Shown here piece by piece: positions 48,201 through 58,649 of a stretch of DNA of 64,000 nt. Source of the stretch: Camelus bactrianus (taxonomy: Eukaryota; Chordata; Mammalia; Artiodactyla; Camelidae); NCBI RefSeq assembly GCF_048773025.1, contig NC_133544.1, forward strand, positions 682,001-746,000, given 5' to 3'. Within the stretch, counting starts at the first letter, position 1; every line of letters begins with the position of its first letter. Both the position numbers and the translations under genes were made by a program. Below the pieces are notes generated by a model. That model saw only the letters and a list, made by a program, of their open reading frames with translations. It was not told where the DNA came from and did no database searches.

Positions 48201-51200
48201 CGCGGCCCACCCCGGGGAGGGCAGTTCAGCCTCTCAGCGCCTGCCCGCCTCCGGTCCCACCGGGAAGGCCCAGGCCAGCCCCCGCCGTGGCTTCTTTCTG
48301 AAGACAGCAGCTGGCACAACGGCCCGGCCTTCCACACCACTCCTTCTATTGGAGAGAGTCCCGGACAAACGGCCAGCACGCGGCGGCTGCCCTGTCGGCA
48401 GACAAGAGCTCTGCCAGGCCGCCACTTGCACAGGGCCGATGCATGTGCTCTCGGCCATGTGCACCTAGGACCCAGAGTCTACCCTGGCCGGGGGGGAAGG
48501 GGGGGCCCTGCTTGGCTCCCCAATCCTGCCCCACCCCTGGCTCCACAAGGAACCCAGAGTGCTGGCCAGGCAGCCAGGGGCTTGCCACAGCTGGAATGCA
48601 GGGGGCTCCCAGGCCGGGGGTCGGGATAGGGGTGGCTGTGAACACCAGGCCAAGGCCCAGCCCGTGGCGAGTGAAGGAGGGCAGAGGCAGGCCTACAGGA
48701 GGACCACCCTGCGGCCTGGGGGAGCACAGAGCCCAGAAGGGCTGTGGGACATGGAAGGTGGCTGCCCACACCTCACACCTACACACACCTGCTGGCCAGT
48801 GAGAAGAGCAGCTAATTTGGTTTCCAAGAACAGTCCCAGAGGGTGCCCCCCGCCCCACCCAGGCCATGGAAAAGGGGACAGGCATTCAGGCCCCCTGCAC
48901 CACCCCCACCTGTGGGGCTGGCCCCCAATTCTGGAGTCTCCGGAGGCAGCCTCCTCCCCATCTCACCCACACTGCCTAGGATGGGGGCAGGGAGGAGGCA
49001 CAGGGATGTGAGAAGGCTGCAGGCCCAGCCAGTAACCAAGGACGCTGCCCAGCCACTCCACAGCATGCCTGGCTGCTCACACAGCAACTAGAGATCATTC
49101 CAGAAGCTTCTGGGGCCCATCCCAAGAGTGCAGACCCTTCACGTAGGCTGATCCAGGCTTCCACCAGCTCCCTATCCAGATACATTGGAAGGAAGCCAAC
49201 CACGGCCCCCACGCACCTGGCCACGCCATCTTCAGTCCTGTGGCACCAGCATGCACCAGCCTCTAGGAGGAGGGGGAAGCCGCACCCACACGGCCCCACC
49301 ATCCCCTCAGAGGCTAGGGTCCCAGGCAGCACCAGGCTGGAACTGGCCTGCCCTCTGCTCTATCCAGCCAGGGGAACCAGGGGCAGGAAGCCTGGGCTTC
49401 GCTGAGTCACCCCTAAAAGGCGACTGAGCCAAGGGCATCTCAGTACACCCAGATGCTGCCTCAGCTCCTCCAGTGCCAAGCACAGGATGCCCAGGAGGGA
49501 CAGCCAGGCATCAGCCAGGAACCTGGGCCAGGCAGGTGACCTGTGGGAGCCGCCCTGACCCCACAAAGGGGATGCAGATTCCCCAGGAGCACGCGGCTTT
49601 ACAGCTGGGATCTGCTGGGTCTGGAAGGAGGGGCCACACCCAGTCCTGAGCCTCAGCCGTTCTGCCTGACCAAGTCTCCCTAGACCGCACAGTGCCAAGC
49701 CTCACACTCTGGACAGGCCAGACCCCAGCCCTCACGTAATGACCAGCCCTGAGCCAGTCCCAGGACCCCCTGGCCATGACGGCCCAAGGGAGGGAAACAA
49801 TGATGATGGATACGGGGCTCCTGGAAAGAAGGACAGCAGAGGGTAGGGACCCCCCCCCCACCCTTGGGCCCCTGTTCATCACCAGGTGACACCTGCACGG
49901 GCTTAAGGCACCAACACCATCAGCTGGGACCCTTGAGTGGTCTTCCTTAACTCCTAAACTCCCCTCAGCTGGCTGCCAGCACAGCCCAGGTGCCTGCGCT
50001 CCTCTCACCCTGACTGTACTCAGCCATGTGCCCACACACAGCAACCAGTCAACTGCTACAGCCCTGGACAGCCCAGGGGGCAGCAGAGGGCCTGAAGCTG
50101 GGCCTGTCACCAACACCGGCAGATGGTGAGCTCAGCCAACACCAACACCCACAGCTCAAAGCTGGTCCATTGTCTGAGCCCTCCCCTCAGCCCACTTCCC
50201 ACCTTGGGCAACGCCCACCTTGGTCCCACCAGCCCTCACCTGCTGGCCACCCTCCGGGTCCCTGAGCAGCTCCGTTTCAGTGACAGACAGGTGGCCAAGG
50301 CTACGGTCGCTGTGGCAGCCGCGGGTGTATGAGTGGATCTGAAACAGGTAGTGCAGACCCCAGGCTGAGCGGGGGCGGGCGCCTCCCCCAGCACTAGGCA
50401 GGGACCTTACAGACAAGGAAACAGGGTTCAGAGAGGGTTAGGCTCAGGAGAATAGTCAGCACCTCTGACAGCCCCCACCCCGTGGCCTCCCCGCCAGGTC
50501 CCAGGGGTGCAGGAGGGATAGAGTGGGGCACCCCTGCTTCCTCCTCAGCTCATTGAGTGCCAGGCCCATGTTGGGGAGAGAAACAGCCTCTGGATAGGCT
50601 CAGTGGTCCAGTGAGGTGAATGGCAGGGACACAGACTATCTGGGTCTGGGGGGCCAGGGAGGGCATCTCAGTGAGGTTGAGGCCTGAAGGCAGCAGGGAG
50701 GTCAACAGGTGGGCAAGTCCCAAGCAGGGGGAGTGGCAGGAGCCCAGGTGGGACAAGAGGGAGTGAGGGGTCCCAGGAAAGGCTGGCTGAGCAAAAGACA
50801 GGCTTGGGGGTTCTAGCACCAAAGAGCCCTGTGCCACCTGCCCAATCACCTCTCAGCCCAGACCATGCAGTGGGCCTGTGGGGGACACCTGTGCCCCACA
50901 GCTCAGCTCTACTGGCCTGCAGGAACCCTGCAGGAGCTGCCCACCACCATGACCCCACACCAAGATGTGGTGGGAGAAGGGGGTGCCCGCCTCCCTATCT
51001 CATGTCCAGGCAGCAGCAGCTCCCCAGGGCCCAGAGTCCACTACGTTGCTCAGTGACACAGAGTATAAGGCTTCTGGTGACATCTGGGGACAGGAAGGCC
51101 AACCCTGCAGGCTCCCTGCCCCTCTGGTTCCCTGCCCCACCGATGCCCAGCAACACCTGCTCTAGGCCCCCTAATGGGGGCCCCTCCAGGACAACCTGGA

Positions 51201-52565
51201 GCCCTAGGTTCAGGCTCTGGGCCACTCCAGGGCAGTGCCCAAATGGTCAGCCCCCAGCCTAGGAAGGCTCACATCCAGCCAAAGGCCTGGCTGCAGCCTG
51301 AATTGGGAATGCTAGAAAGCCACAGGCAGGAGAGGCAGCCTGCCAGGCTGTAGCACAGAGGACAACTGCCCCGGGTGGACAATGCACAGTGGCACTACCT
51401 TGCCCAGGAGGGCACACTGCTCCTGCTGACTGGCCATCAGCTTTCGCCACCGGAACCGCAGCTTTCCCATCAGCCACTGCAGGTGGCGGGTGTCCACACA
51501 GCCGTCTGCTTCCACACTGGGTACAGCTGGGCCTGGGCTGGCCAGGGACTCACACTGGGGAGGGGGCAAGGGTCACGCCCTGCTCCCACACCCCAAGCAG
51601 AGACCCCGAAGGGGAAAGAGAAAGGAGGCCCCTGCGAGTGAGAGCCGTGAGGTCTTGGGAGCTCCAGAAAGAGTCAGGGACAGGCCCTGTGGGCACCACA
51701 CCCCACCCTGCCCTGCCTCCCTGCACTCAACGGGCACCAATACCGACCACCCACAGGGCTGACCCGGGGATCCGGCGCCTGCACCCAAGATTCCGGCCTC
51801 ACCCTGCACCCACCTCGCACACTGGCATCTCGTCGCCCAGCCGCACCCGGCTCTGGGCTAGCAGCTGCTCGAGCGTCGGCCCGCGGGCCAGGAGCCAGGC
51901 CAGGGCCAGCAGCAGCTCGCGGCCGCCCTGGGAGCCGTCGTCAGGGAGCTGTGCCAGCGCGCGCCTAGGGTAGCCCTGGAAGCGCAGCGCTGCCTTCACC
52001 GAGCGGGCCTGGGCCTCTGCGGCAGGAGACGCCAACTTAGGGGGGCCACCCACTGCAGGTGACACCACTCAGACCCTTAAGGGACTCCCGCGCGACCCCA
52101 GAGCAGAGGCCACGCTTGGAAGGCACAACTAGGGACTTAACCAGGAGGCGCGGAGGGGTCCGGGCTACACGGCGGGTCTGACAGGGAGGCGGGGGAGTGG
52201 GCGGGCTTTGTGGGAGGGGCGGAGTCAGAGCCTCCGGGGCGCGCCTTGCAGGGGGGCGGGGCTTACCCAGGGCAAGCGAGGGGGAGGCCCCGTCGGCGGG
52301 CATCGGCGAGAGCACGCAGAAGAGCAGCCGCCAGAGTGCAGGGGCCTGCGGGGATCAAAGGGAGACGGTCAGCGGGGCCGGCCGCCTCTCTGCATCCGCC
52401 CAGAGCCCCCGCGGGCCTCACCGCCTCCGGACGGTCGAACTTGGCGCGGCGAAAGGTCTCGGGGCTGGGCCCGGTAGGCAGCGTCCGAGTGAGCACGGCG
52501 ATGGCCTCAGGCAGGGCCCGGGCTGCGTCCGCGGGGTCCACCCGGCGCCGCCGCCGTCGCCCCAT
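45252..52565 (-). CDS. TEDC1: Tubulin epsilon and delta complex protein 1 (TEDC1, C14orf80)
   Basis: Eight coding exons join in phase into 419 codons plus stop: 52422-52565, 52267-52345, 51814-52016, 51399-51554, 50240-50338, 47413-47499, 46854-47021 and 45252-45575. All introns are GT-AG. The product starts MGRRRRRRVDPADAARALPE and ends GLIWIPPPGR, very close to human TEDC1 over its length. With TEDC2, delta- and epsilon-tubulin, TEDC1 forms the complex that stabilises triplet microtubules in centrioles. The middle (LLQRLERENVRLEAALEWRR) and the ELQALQEELQAAVEPRRAAW stretch are coiled-coil-like. I chose the first ATG of the conserved frame; it sits in a CpG island with several CCAAT boxes. 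Exon joins were found by eye; phases (0,1,0,0,0,0,0) and residue counts agree exactly, and no disabling change is seen. Confidence 0.95.
46280..46560. other. TEDC1 intron 7 segment, unassigned
   Basis: This less GC-rich stretch has an unusual mix of short direct matches. I see no exon signal supported by homology. Confidence 0.3.
47930..48300. promoter_or_regulatory. Intragenic CpG-rich segment with NRF1-type palindrome
   Basis: In TEDC1 intron 5. CGCGCATGCGCT (48057-48068) matches the NRF1 consensus, in a local CpG cluster. Such sites often mark CpG promoters. No first exon is recognised. Confidence 0.4.
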
Positions 52566-52900
52566 GCAGTCCGCACTGGCCTCCCTCGGATCGCGCGCCT
52601 CCACCGCCGCCGCGTCCCCGCGTCCAATCCCCGCGTGAGCTGGGTCCCCGCGCCCAGTCACTGTATAGGTGCCGCCTCTGCTGGGCTCGCGCCCAATCAC
52701 CTCGCGGCCAGGGACACGCCTCTGGTCCCTGTCCAATGAGCGGTGTCTCCGGCGCTTGAGCGCGGTCTGTTCTGTGCGGAGGCATTTCCGGTGCGTCGGA
52801 GACCAATGGGCATTGACAGCTTCGTAGGGTCCGCCCTCGGCGACTCAATCGCGGCGACACCTGACACGCCTAGTCCAGACCCCACCAATCTGGTCCTCAC
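52566..52900 (-). promoter_or_regulatory. TEDC1 promoter region: CpG island with an array of CCAAT boxes
   Basis: CCAAT occurs at about 52623, 52692, 52732 and 52802, each near a GC-rich 'cgcg' run, and a CCAGT variant is at about 52655. TTTCCGG (52787-52793) is an ETS-type site. There is no TATA box. The regular 40-70-bp spacing and shared flanks suggest short tandem duplication. It may be bidirectional; the plus-strand side has no recognised gene. Confidence 0.65.
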
Positions 52901-53000
52901 CTCTCCGCGCGCCACACAGCAGCCTGGCAACCATGGGCGGGTCAGCGGCCGCGCTGAGGACGCCCCCAGCGGCAGGGAGGGCCGCGCCGCTGGGCGCCAC
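52894..53000 (+). repeat. Segment duplicated again at 53987-54088 (CpG-rich copy)
   Basis: It runs from 'cctcacctct' through 'gccacacagcagcctggcaacc' to 'ccgctgggcgcca'. The partner 1.1 kb downstream matches at most positions, with CpG-losing changes. Confidence 0.85.
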
Positions 53001-53364
53001 CGACCCGCCGGTGCGTCCCTCCGCCTCCGCGAAGCCCTCTCAGGCCTGGCCACAGGGGACGTCCTCACGCCGCAGCGGGCACCAGGTCGGAGACGCGGGG
53101 GCCAGCGCCCGGGTACCGGGTGACGCCCCCCGAAGGCCCAGTCCCGCAGCGCGGAGGGCCGGCGACTGTCTCCCGCTTCAAACCTGCGTCTGCGGACCCC
53201 TCGCCCGGTCCCTCCTTACCCACCCTCTGTCTGGTCAGCCCCCATTGTCCCCCACCCCCACCCCCATCCCGCCTTCCTCTGCCCCTTCCATGTCCATCCT
53301 CTGTCCTGGCCTCCCTCTGCCCTGCACCTCCAGCCTCTCCTTCCTACCACTGAAGAGACAGTCT

Positions 53365-53890
53365 TGGAAAGAACATGGGCACGGACACTTGGGAAAGCAG
53401 TTTGGCGGTTCTTTCAGAGCTAGGCGTAAGTTTATTAGGAGACCCAAGAATGCCTGTGCCAGGAATCTATGAGGACTTAGGTTCATATGCACAGACGTCC
53501 ATAGCAACTCTGTTCCTAACAGCCAGATGGAGATAGTGGAAAGGCCACCAGCCGCTCAGTCAGCACTCGCAGCAGCACTGATGTGCGTTACAGCACCTGT
53601 GAGTGCAGATGCAGAAGGAGGCAGATGCAAAACACCAGGTTTTATGTGCCTTTCATCTATAGGAAGTGTCCAAAAAAGCAAGTGGACAGAGACGGGCCCG
53701 TCAGTGGTGGCCTGGAAAGAGACTGGGAAGGGGGAGTGACAGCAAACGGGCACAAGGGAATTTTTGTGGGTGTGAAGTGTCTAGAACTGGGTTGTGGTGA
53801 CAGTTGCAGACTCTGTGAACTGGTTAAAAATCATGGACTGTGCATTGGTGGGTTTTATGGTACGTAAATTATACCTCAGTAAAGCTGTAA
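53365..53890 (+). mobile_element. Old L1 3' region
   Basis: 'gaaagcagtttggcggttctttcag', 'catagcaactctgttcctaacagcca', 'tgtgaactggttaaaaatcat' and 'taaattatacctcagtaaagctgt' follow the L1M 3' order. Confidence 0.8.
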
Positions 53891-53982
53891 AGAGGACAGG
53901 GGGAGGGAGAGGAGAGAAGGGAAAGAGAACTGTTAGAGAAAGAAGCGAGTCCTCCCTGGAGCCCAAGTTCTCCCCAAGCAAC

Positions 53983-54092
53983 AATTCCTCACCTCCGTCG
54001 CCACACAGCAGCCTGGCAACCACCAGCGGGTCAGCGGCCATGCTCAGGACGCCCCCAGCAGCGGGAAGGGCCACGCCGCTGGGCACCAGATA
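53983..54092 (+). repeat. Diverged copy of the TEDC1-island segment flanked by 13-bp direct repeats
   Basis: The segment 53987-54088 matches 52894-53000. It is bounded by the perfect direct repeat ctccccaagcaac at 53970-53982 and 54093-54105, as after an insertion with target duplication. No poly(A) is seen. Confidence 0.75.
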
Positions 54093-54109
54093 CTCCCCAA
54101 GCAACCCAG

Positions 54110-54970
54110 CCTTGCCCAAGCCCACAGGAAGTGCGGTCTCGCCTGATCCCCCGTCTTCCTTCCAGACCTCACCTTTGCCCACACCCTGTTCAGGCACAAC
54201 CAGCTCCTCCCCCCATAACTGACCCCTTCTCCAGAACTTGGCCTCCACCCCAGGAGGCCATTTCAGTGGCCACTCCTGGGGGCCCCACTATGGCTCACCT
54301 CCCCAGAGGCCTCTTCCCCCACTGGCCTGGGGCCACTGCTGTCTCCCTCCCTCCTCACCCCCACCTTCAGTCCCCTCCGAGGGTCCACCTTCAGGGGGGC
54401 CTTCAACCAGCACAGGCCTCCAGTCTGGCCCTGCCTTCTTTCTCCACAGCTCAGAGGCACCCCCTGCTAATGCCTGCCATAGGGCCCTGCAGCCTTCAGA
54501 AGCAAAACAGCTTGCCCCACGTGCCCAGGGTGGTTCCCGATCCAAGGGGTCTGGAACCCAATGAGCCCTTCCTCTCTTCGGGCCTTTGCACCCACAGGGC
54601 CTTCTGCTCAGGGTGCCTTCCCCCCAGCCTGAGGCCTGGCTGACCCACTCTTCCTGCAGGCCTCAGCTCACTAGGCACTCACCCCAACTCTGCCCCATCC
54701 TAGGCGGTGAGCCACAAGGTGGGGGGAGCAGGGTCAGGAGGCTCTGAGTTCTTCCCAGTGCTGCCTCTCCCAGCAGTTGGGGGCACCCACTCCCCACTCT
54801 GTACAAGCCCTGGCCACAGAGCCCCCAGTCCCTGGGCCCTCAAAAGCCACCGCCACCCCAGCCCTGACCCCACCACTCAGAAACCCAGCCTCACTTAGCA
54901 TCCTCCCTCCTCCTGGTGTTTTCCCATCTGTCCCCAGAAGCACTCCAGCTCCCACCCCTTGGAATTCCAT
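54110..54970. other. Intergenic GC-rich DNA, no recognised gene
   Basis: Proline-rich chance frames only. Confidence 0.45.
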
Positions 54971-54979
54971 GAATCACCC

Positions 54980-55072
54980 AATCTCTCTCCCTCTCTCTCT
55001 CTGTTTCTCTCTCTCTCTTTCCCTCTCTCTCTCTCTCTCCCTCCCTCTCTCTCTCTCTCTCACACACACATA
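54980..55072 (+). repeat. (CT)n/(CA)n microsatellite
   Basis: A long pyrimidine tract of CT units with a few T and C interruptions, ending in a short CA run. It is a homopurine-homopyrimidine tract able to adopt triplex structure. Confidence 0.95.
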
Positions 55073-55874
55073 TAACCCTGCACACCACCCTGGGACACCC
55101 CACCCCATGCCTGTCCTGCTCAGACCTGCTGGACCCCAAGCCAAGCCAGGGGCAGAGCTGAGGCCCCAAGCAAGGCTGAGATGACCTCTGTGGGCTCTTT
55201 AATCAGAGTTCTTGGGATGGTGGCCATCTGCCAGGGCTGGAGTGTGAATGGCCAGCTGTGGGAAATGGGGTGGGCTCTGAAGGTCCCTGCAGCTGCTGCC
55301 TGAATTGACAGGAGTTTCCAGAAAGCCCCTAACCATCGCTGCAGTCAGCCCTCAGATTCCCGATTTGGGCAGCCAGCCTCTTGGCAGTCCCTGGGCACAG
55401 GGTGGGGGCAGATGAGGGGGGTGGTGTTTGGGTGGACGCCCTGCAGAAGCAGGGCTGACCTTGTCTGGCACAGTGGGGTGGGTGTGGGGAATGGGGATGG
55501 GGTGGAGCAGCAGGAAGTGGGGAGGGCAGACGAGGGCTCCCCACCACAGCTCCCCAAAGCGTCTCAAAAAACGGAAGCAGCTCAGCAGATTCACCCTGCA
55601 GCCTCACGCTCCCGCTGACCCATTCCAGAACCACAAAGGAGGCCTGGGACATTTGCAGGGCTGGGCGTGGGGCTGTCCAGGGTGGCCAGGCGCTCACCCT
55701 GCAGAGGGGCCTGCAGCCTGTGGCAGGTCCCCAGCAGAGCACCCCCAGCCTCCACCAGAGCAGTGGGTCAGCAGCAGCAGGAAGAGCAGGTGCCCCGCCA
55801 CCCAGCAGGGCCTCTCATCGGTGCCCCCAGCTGCAGCCCCTCCACCATTCCCCCAGTGACACGCGCACACACCC

Positions 55875-56008
55875 AGGTCTTCCAGGAGTCCGGGTTTATT
55901 GAGGGCATAGAGGTCTACAGGAGAGACCCAGGTGCTTGTGGGGAAGGCCTCCCATCAGCCTGGAGGGGCAGTGGCCCAGCGGGCAGCCAGGGATGGGGTC
56001 TCCAAAAC
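55875..56008 (-). other. CRIP1: CRIP1 terminal 3' UTR exon with AATAAA
   Basis: A minus-strand acceptor (ctctctgcacag) precedes 56008. The exon contains AATAAA (55895-55900 on the plus strand as tttatt) about 20 bases before the expected cleavage point. Exon 4 has a donor (CAG/gtacag) five to ten bases after the stop, which fits splicing to this exon. Confidence 0.75.
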
Positions 56009-56170
56009 CTGTGCAGAGAGAGACAGAGACAGAGATGAGTGCGGGCCCACTGAGTGGTCAGACCTCACACCGGTGGGAGGTGGCGGGGGGGGGGGGCATC
56101 CTGGCTACTGAGCTGGGCGGGGGTGGAGCAGGGTGGGGTCGGGCGGATGGGGAGCATACTGTACCTGGGT

Positions 56171-57492
56171 TCACTTGAAAGTGTGACTCTCAGCTCCACC
56201 ACGCCCAAAGCCTGCGTAGAAAATAGTGGGCAGGTTAGGGGTGGCCAGAGGCTACGGCGCTCTGGGTGGGGGCCTTTGGGAGCATACCTTTGGGTCCGAA
56301 CATGGCAGCATAGCAGGGGTGGTTGCAATAGGGCTTGCCTTCATGCTGCGGAGAGAAGGGCCATGAGGGCTTGTCCTCCCCTCCCTGGAGCCCCAGCCTC
56401 CCTCCAGGACTACCCACCTCGGCGTGACCCCCTGAGGTCAGCGTCTTTCCACATTTCTCACACTTCAGGCAAGGCCGATGCCAATCCTTCCCGAGGGAGG
56501 TCACCCGCTCAGCTGCAGAGATACAGACAGCCCCCTCCATGGCGTGAGACCCTGCTCTGAGGACACGTGGCACACCCTCCTGCTCACACACCACCTTCTC
56601 CAGGCGCGTCTGTCTGCTCAAGGCCTTGCCCACCCATGCCTGGTGGCCCACCGGAGGTCTCAGACAGCACCTGTGCCCCAAGAGTGGGGAGGGGGCACCT
56701 TTAGTCCCTAGCCAATCCAGCCAAACAAGGAGGGGATGGGCTCTGGGTCAAGGACCGCACCCCTGAGGGCTTGGGTGGGGCTGGAAGGGGAGGAGAGGGG
56801 ACCTAGGGTCAGGACCTCGGCTGGCCTCCGGGTTAAGCCCTCCACCTCCTCACTCGTGGCGGGGGTGGGGTGGTGGGGCCTGCGGGGCGCCCTTCTACGA
56901 ACCCAAGAAGGAGGACTTCCCACTTCCTCCCTCCCCTCCCCTAGGTGGGCTCCAAGGCGCAGGGCAGGAAGGAGGCGCCTGGGATCTGAGTGCGCCTAGG
57001 ATGGCGCCCCCGGCGCCGGTTTCCGCGTCTGTTTCTACTTAGTGCTGGGAGGGACGGCCGGAGTCCCGCGTTTCTTCCTACCCCGCGGGGTTCCCGCCCA
57101 GGGCGTGCCAGAGAGGAGGCGGAAGAAGGGGATCGGAGGCGGGAGACCCAGAGTCGGGGAGAGGCGGTCATGAGAAGATCCAGAGACAGAAAGACCCGGA
57201 GACCCGGCAGGACCCGGAGAGACAACGGGGCAGAGAGATGAAGAGCCGTCGGACACTAGGGACCCGACCTGAACACGCAGGCGGCCGCGGGCAAGGCTGG
57301 CGCGTAGCCCCGAGAAGGTGACCAGGGTTCCCCCTGCGCCCCCGGACCACCTAAGCTGCCCTCACCGGGTGAACCCTGGGCCGCGCTTCCGCGTGGGGCG
57401 GCGCCGAACACCACAGGTCGGGCCGGGGCGGGCGGGAGTTGGGGGCGCTCACCAAAGTACACCTCCTTGTCGCACTTGGGGCACTTGGGCAT
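56171..57492 (-). CDS. CRIP1: Cysteine-rich protein 1, single LIM domain (CRIP1)
   Basis: Coding exons 57453-57492, 56418-56512, 56288-56345 and 56171-56211 join in phase to 77 codons plus stop, exactly the mammalian CRIP1 length. The product [13 protein letters not shown]…ESHTFK has one LIM domain with zinc ligands C4, C7, H25, C28 and C31, C34, C52, C56, followed by the glycine-rich FGPKGFGRGG tail. It is a small cytosolic and nuclear LIM protein; roles in zinc handling and in immune or smooth-muscle gene control have been proposed. All junctions are GT-AG. A final 3' UTR exon follows. Human CRIP1 lies between TEDC1 and CRIP2 in the same order. Relative to human there is Asp for Asn at position 8 and little else; the gene looks intact. 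Confidence 0.97.
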
Positions 57493-57660
57493 GGTGGCGC
57501 CGGGTCCAGGTGGGCTGACTGGGCGGGAGCCGGCAGGAGCGCGGGACTGAGTGGGATCGGCGGGGTCCGTCCCTTTCAAGGACCCCGGGACCCCGCCCCT
57601 TTGGGACCCGCCCCAATGGTCCCGCCCCCTGAGTCCCGGACTTGGACCCGGAGGCCTTGA
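57493..57660 (-). promoter_or_regulatory. CRIP1 promoter: CpG island with GC boxes around a CCAAT box
   Basis: GC boxes at about 57593-57599, 57608-57614 and 57622-57628 surround CCAAT at 57613-57617, 120-140 bp upstream of the ATG. No TATA box is seen. The CpG island runs from about 56.95 to 57.65 kb. Confidence 0.65.
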
Positions 57661-57949
57661 TCCCAAGCCAACCAACTTAGAAAGGTCATCTGATCCACCC
57701 CCGCCTTGGGGCAGGGCCGGGGCCTAGCCGACGACAGAGCGTTGTCCAAGGGGCGCGGGGAATCCGTGGGGACTCACTGAAAGGGCGGGGCTGGAGCACC
57801 GGGGGGAGCCTGGCCCCTCGCCCAATGCTCGGGAATCGCCGAGTCCAGGACCTGGGGCAGAGGGCTCCCCAGGAGGAGGGAGGAGCACCCATTCCTAGCC
57901 CCAGATATGCCACTTGCCGGAGCCGGGGAGGGGGCAGGTCACGTTCAAA

Positions 57950-57957
57950 ATGCAAAT
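57950..57957 (+). promoter_or_regulatory. Octamer motif upstream of CRIP1
   Basis: ATGCAAAT is a perfect octamer (OCT1/OCT2 type), with a second related half (atgcaaac) eight bases on. It is about 460 bp above the CRIP1 ATG. Confidence 0.35.
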
Positions 57958-58099
57958 AAATGCAAACTAGCGTGCAGAGCCCCTCCCCGCATACTTTGAC
58001 TCGGGCCTTTCCCAGATAGAGGCCTGGGGACACCCGGCAGGGCAGTTTCAGCCTGGTAGCCCTCCCACAGGAACTCCCCTCGGCCTTCACCACTCGCGG

Positions 58100-58640
58100 G
58101 GCCGGGAGGCCTGCCCGTCCCAGCCCCCTACTCCCTCGGGACTCGCCGGTCTCCACCAGCCCCACCCCAGCCCTACCCCGGGAAGTCCATCGGACCGCAG
58201 CGGGAACGTCCCCGGGGAATTTGGAAGAGGCGACTCCGGATGGCGGGGCTCCCACTTTCTCCGGGAGGACAGCCGCAGGCTCGGGAGCCTGCGGTTTGCG
58301 GCGGGGGAAGGTGACACCCAGGCGGTCTCAGAGGTGCCGGGCCGGCGCGGGGAAGAGGTCCTTATCTCCGCAAGAGGCGTCTAGTACCGAGCGGTCCAAG
58401 TCCGCCTTCCAAGGAAGGCTGGGGCGGCCTCTCGCTTCCCCGGTGCCAGGCAGAGACCACGGACCCCACCCACCCTGGGAGTTCGGGAAGGGCTAGCGGG
58501 CTGGCGCTCTCGGGCTGCGAGGGTCCTCGGCCATCCTCAGCCAACCAGTGTGCAGTCTCCCGCAGGCGGCGGCGCGGGGTGGGAAGGGGAAGCGCGGGGG
58601 AGGGGCGGGGGAGGGCAGGGAGGCGGCTCGCATCTGCACC
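58100..58640. promoter_or_regulatory. Second CpG-rich segment upstream of CRIP1
   Basis: CpG-dense, with GC boxes near 58590-58620 (ggggcgggg). No exon is recognised. It may be an enhancer-like island or an alternative first exon of CRIP1. Confidence 0.4.
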
Positions 58641-58649
58641 TTAGCCCAG

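Larger units (their letters stand above)
51800..53170. other. CpG island covering TEDC1 exons 1-3 and upstream flank
   Basis: Continuous CpG-dense DNA runs from TEDC1 exon 3 to about 53.17 kb. The plus-strand frames within it are composition artefacts. Confidence 0.6.

Noticed and set aside
52197-53472. Plus-strand frames in the TEDC1 CpG island (up to 192 codons)
   Set aside because: They run opposite to verified TEDC1 exons or through the promoter island; composition artefacts.
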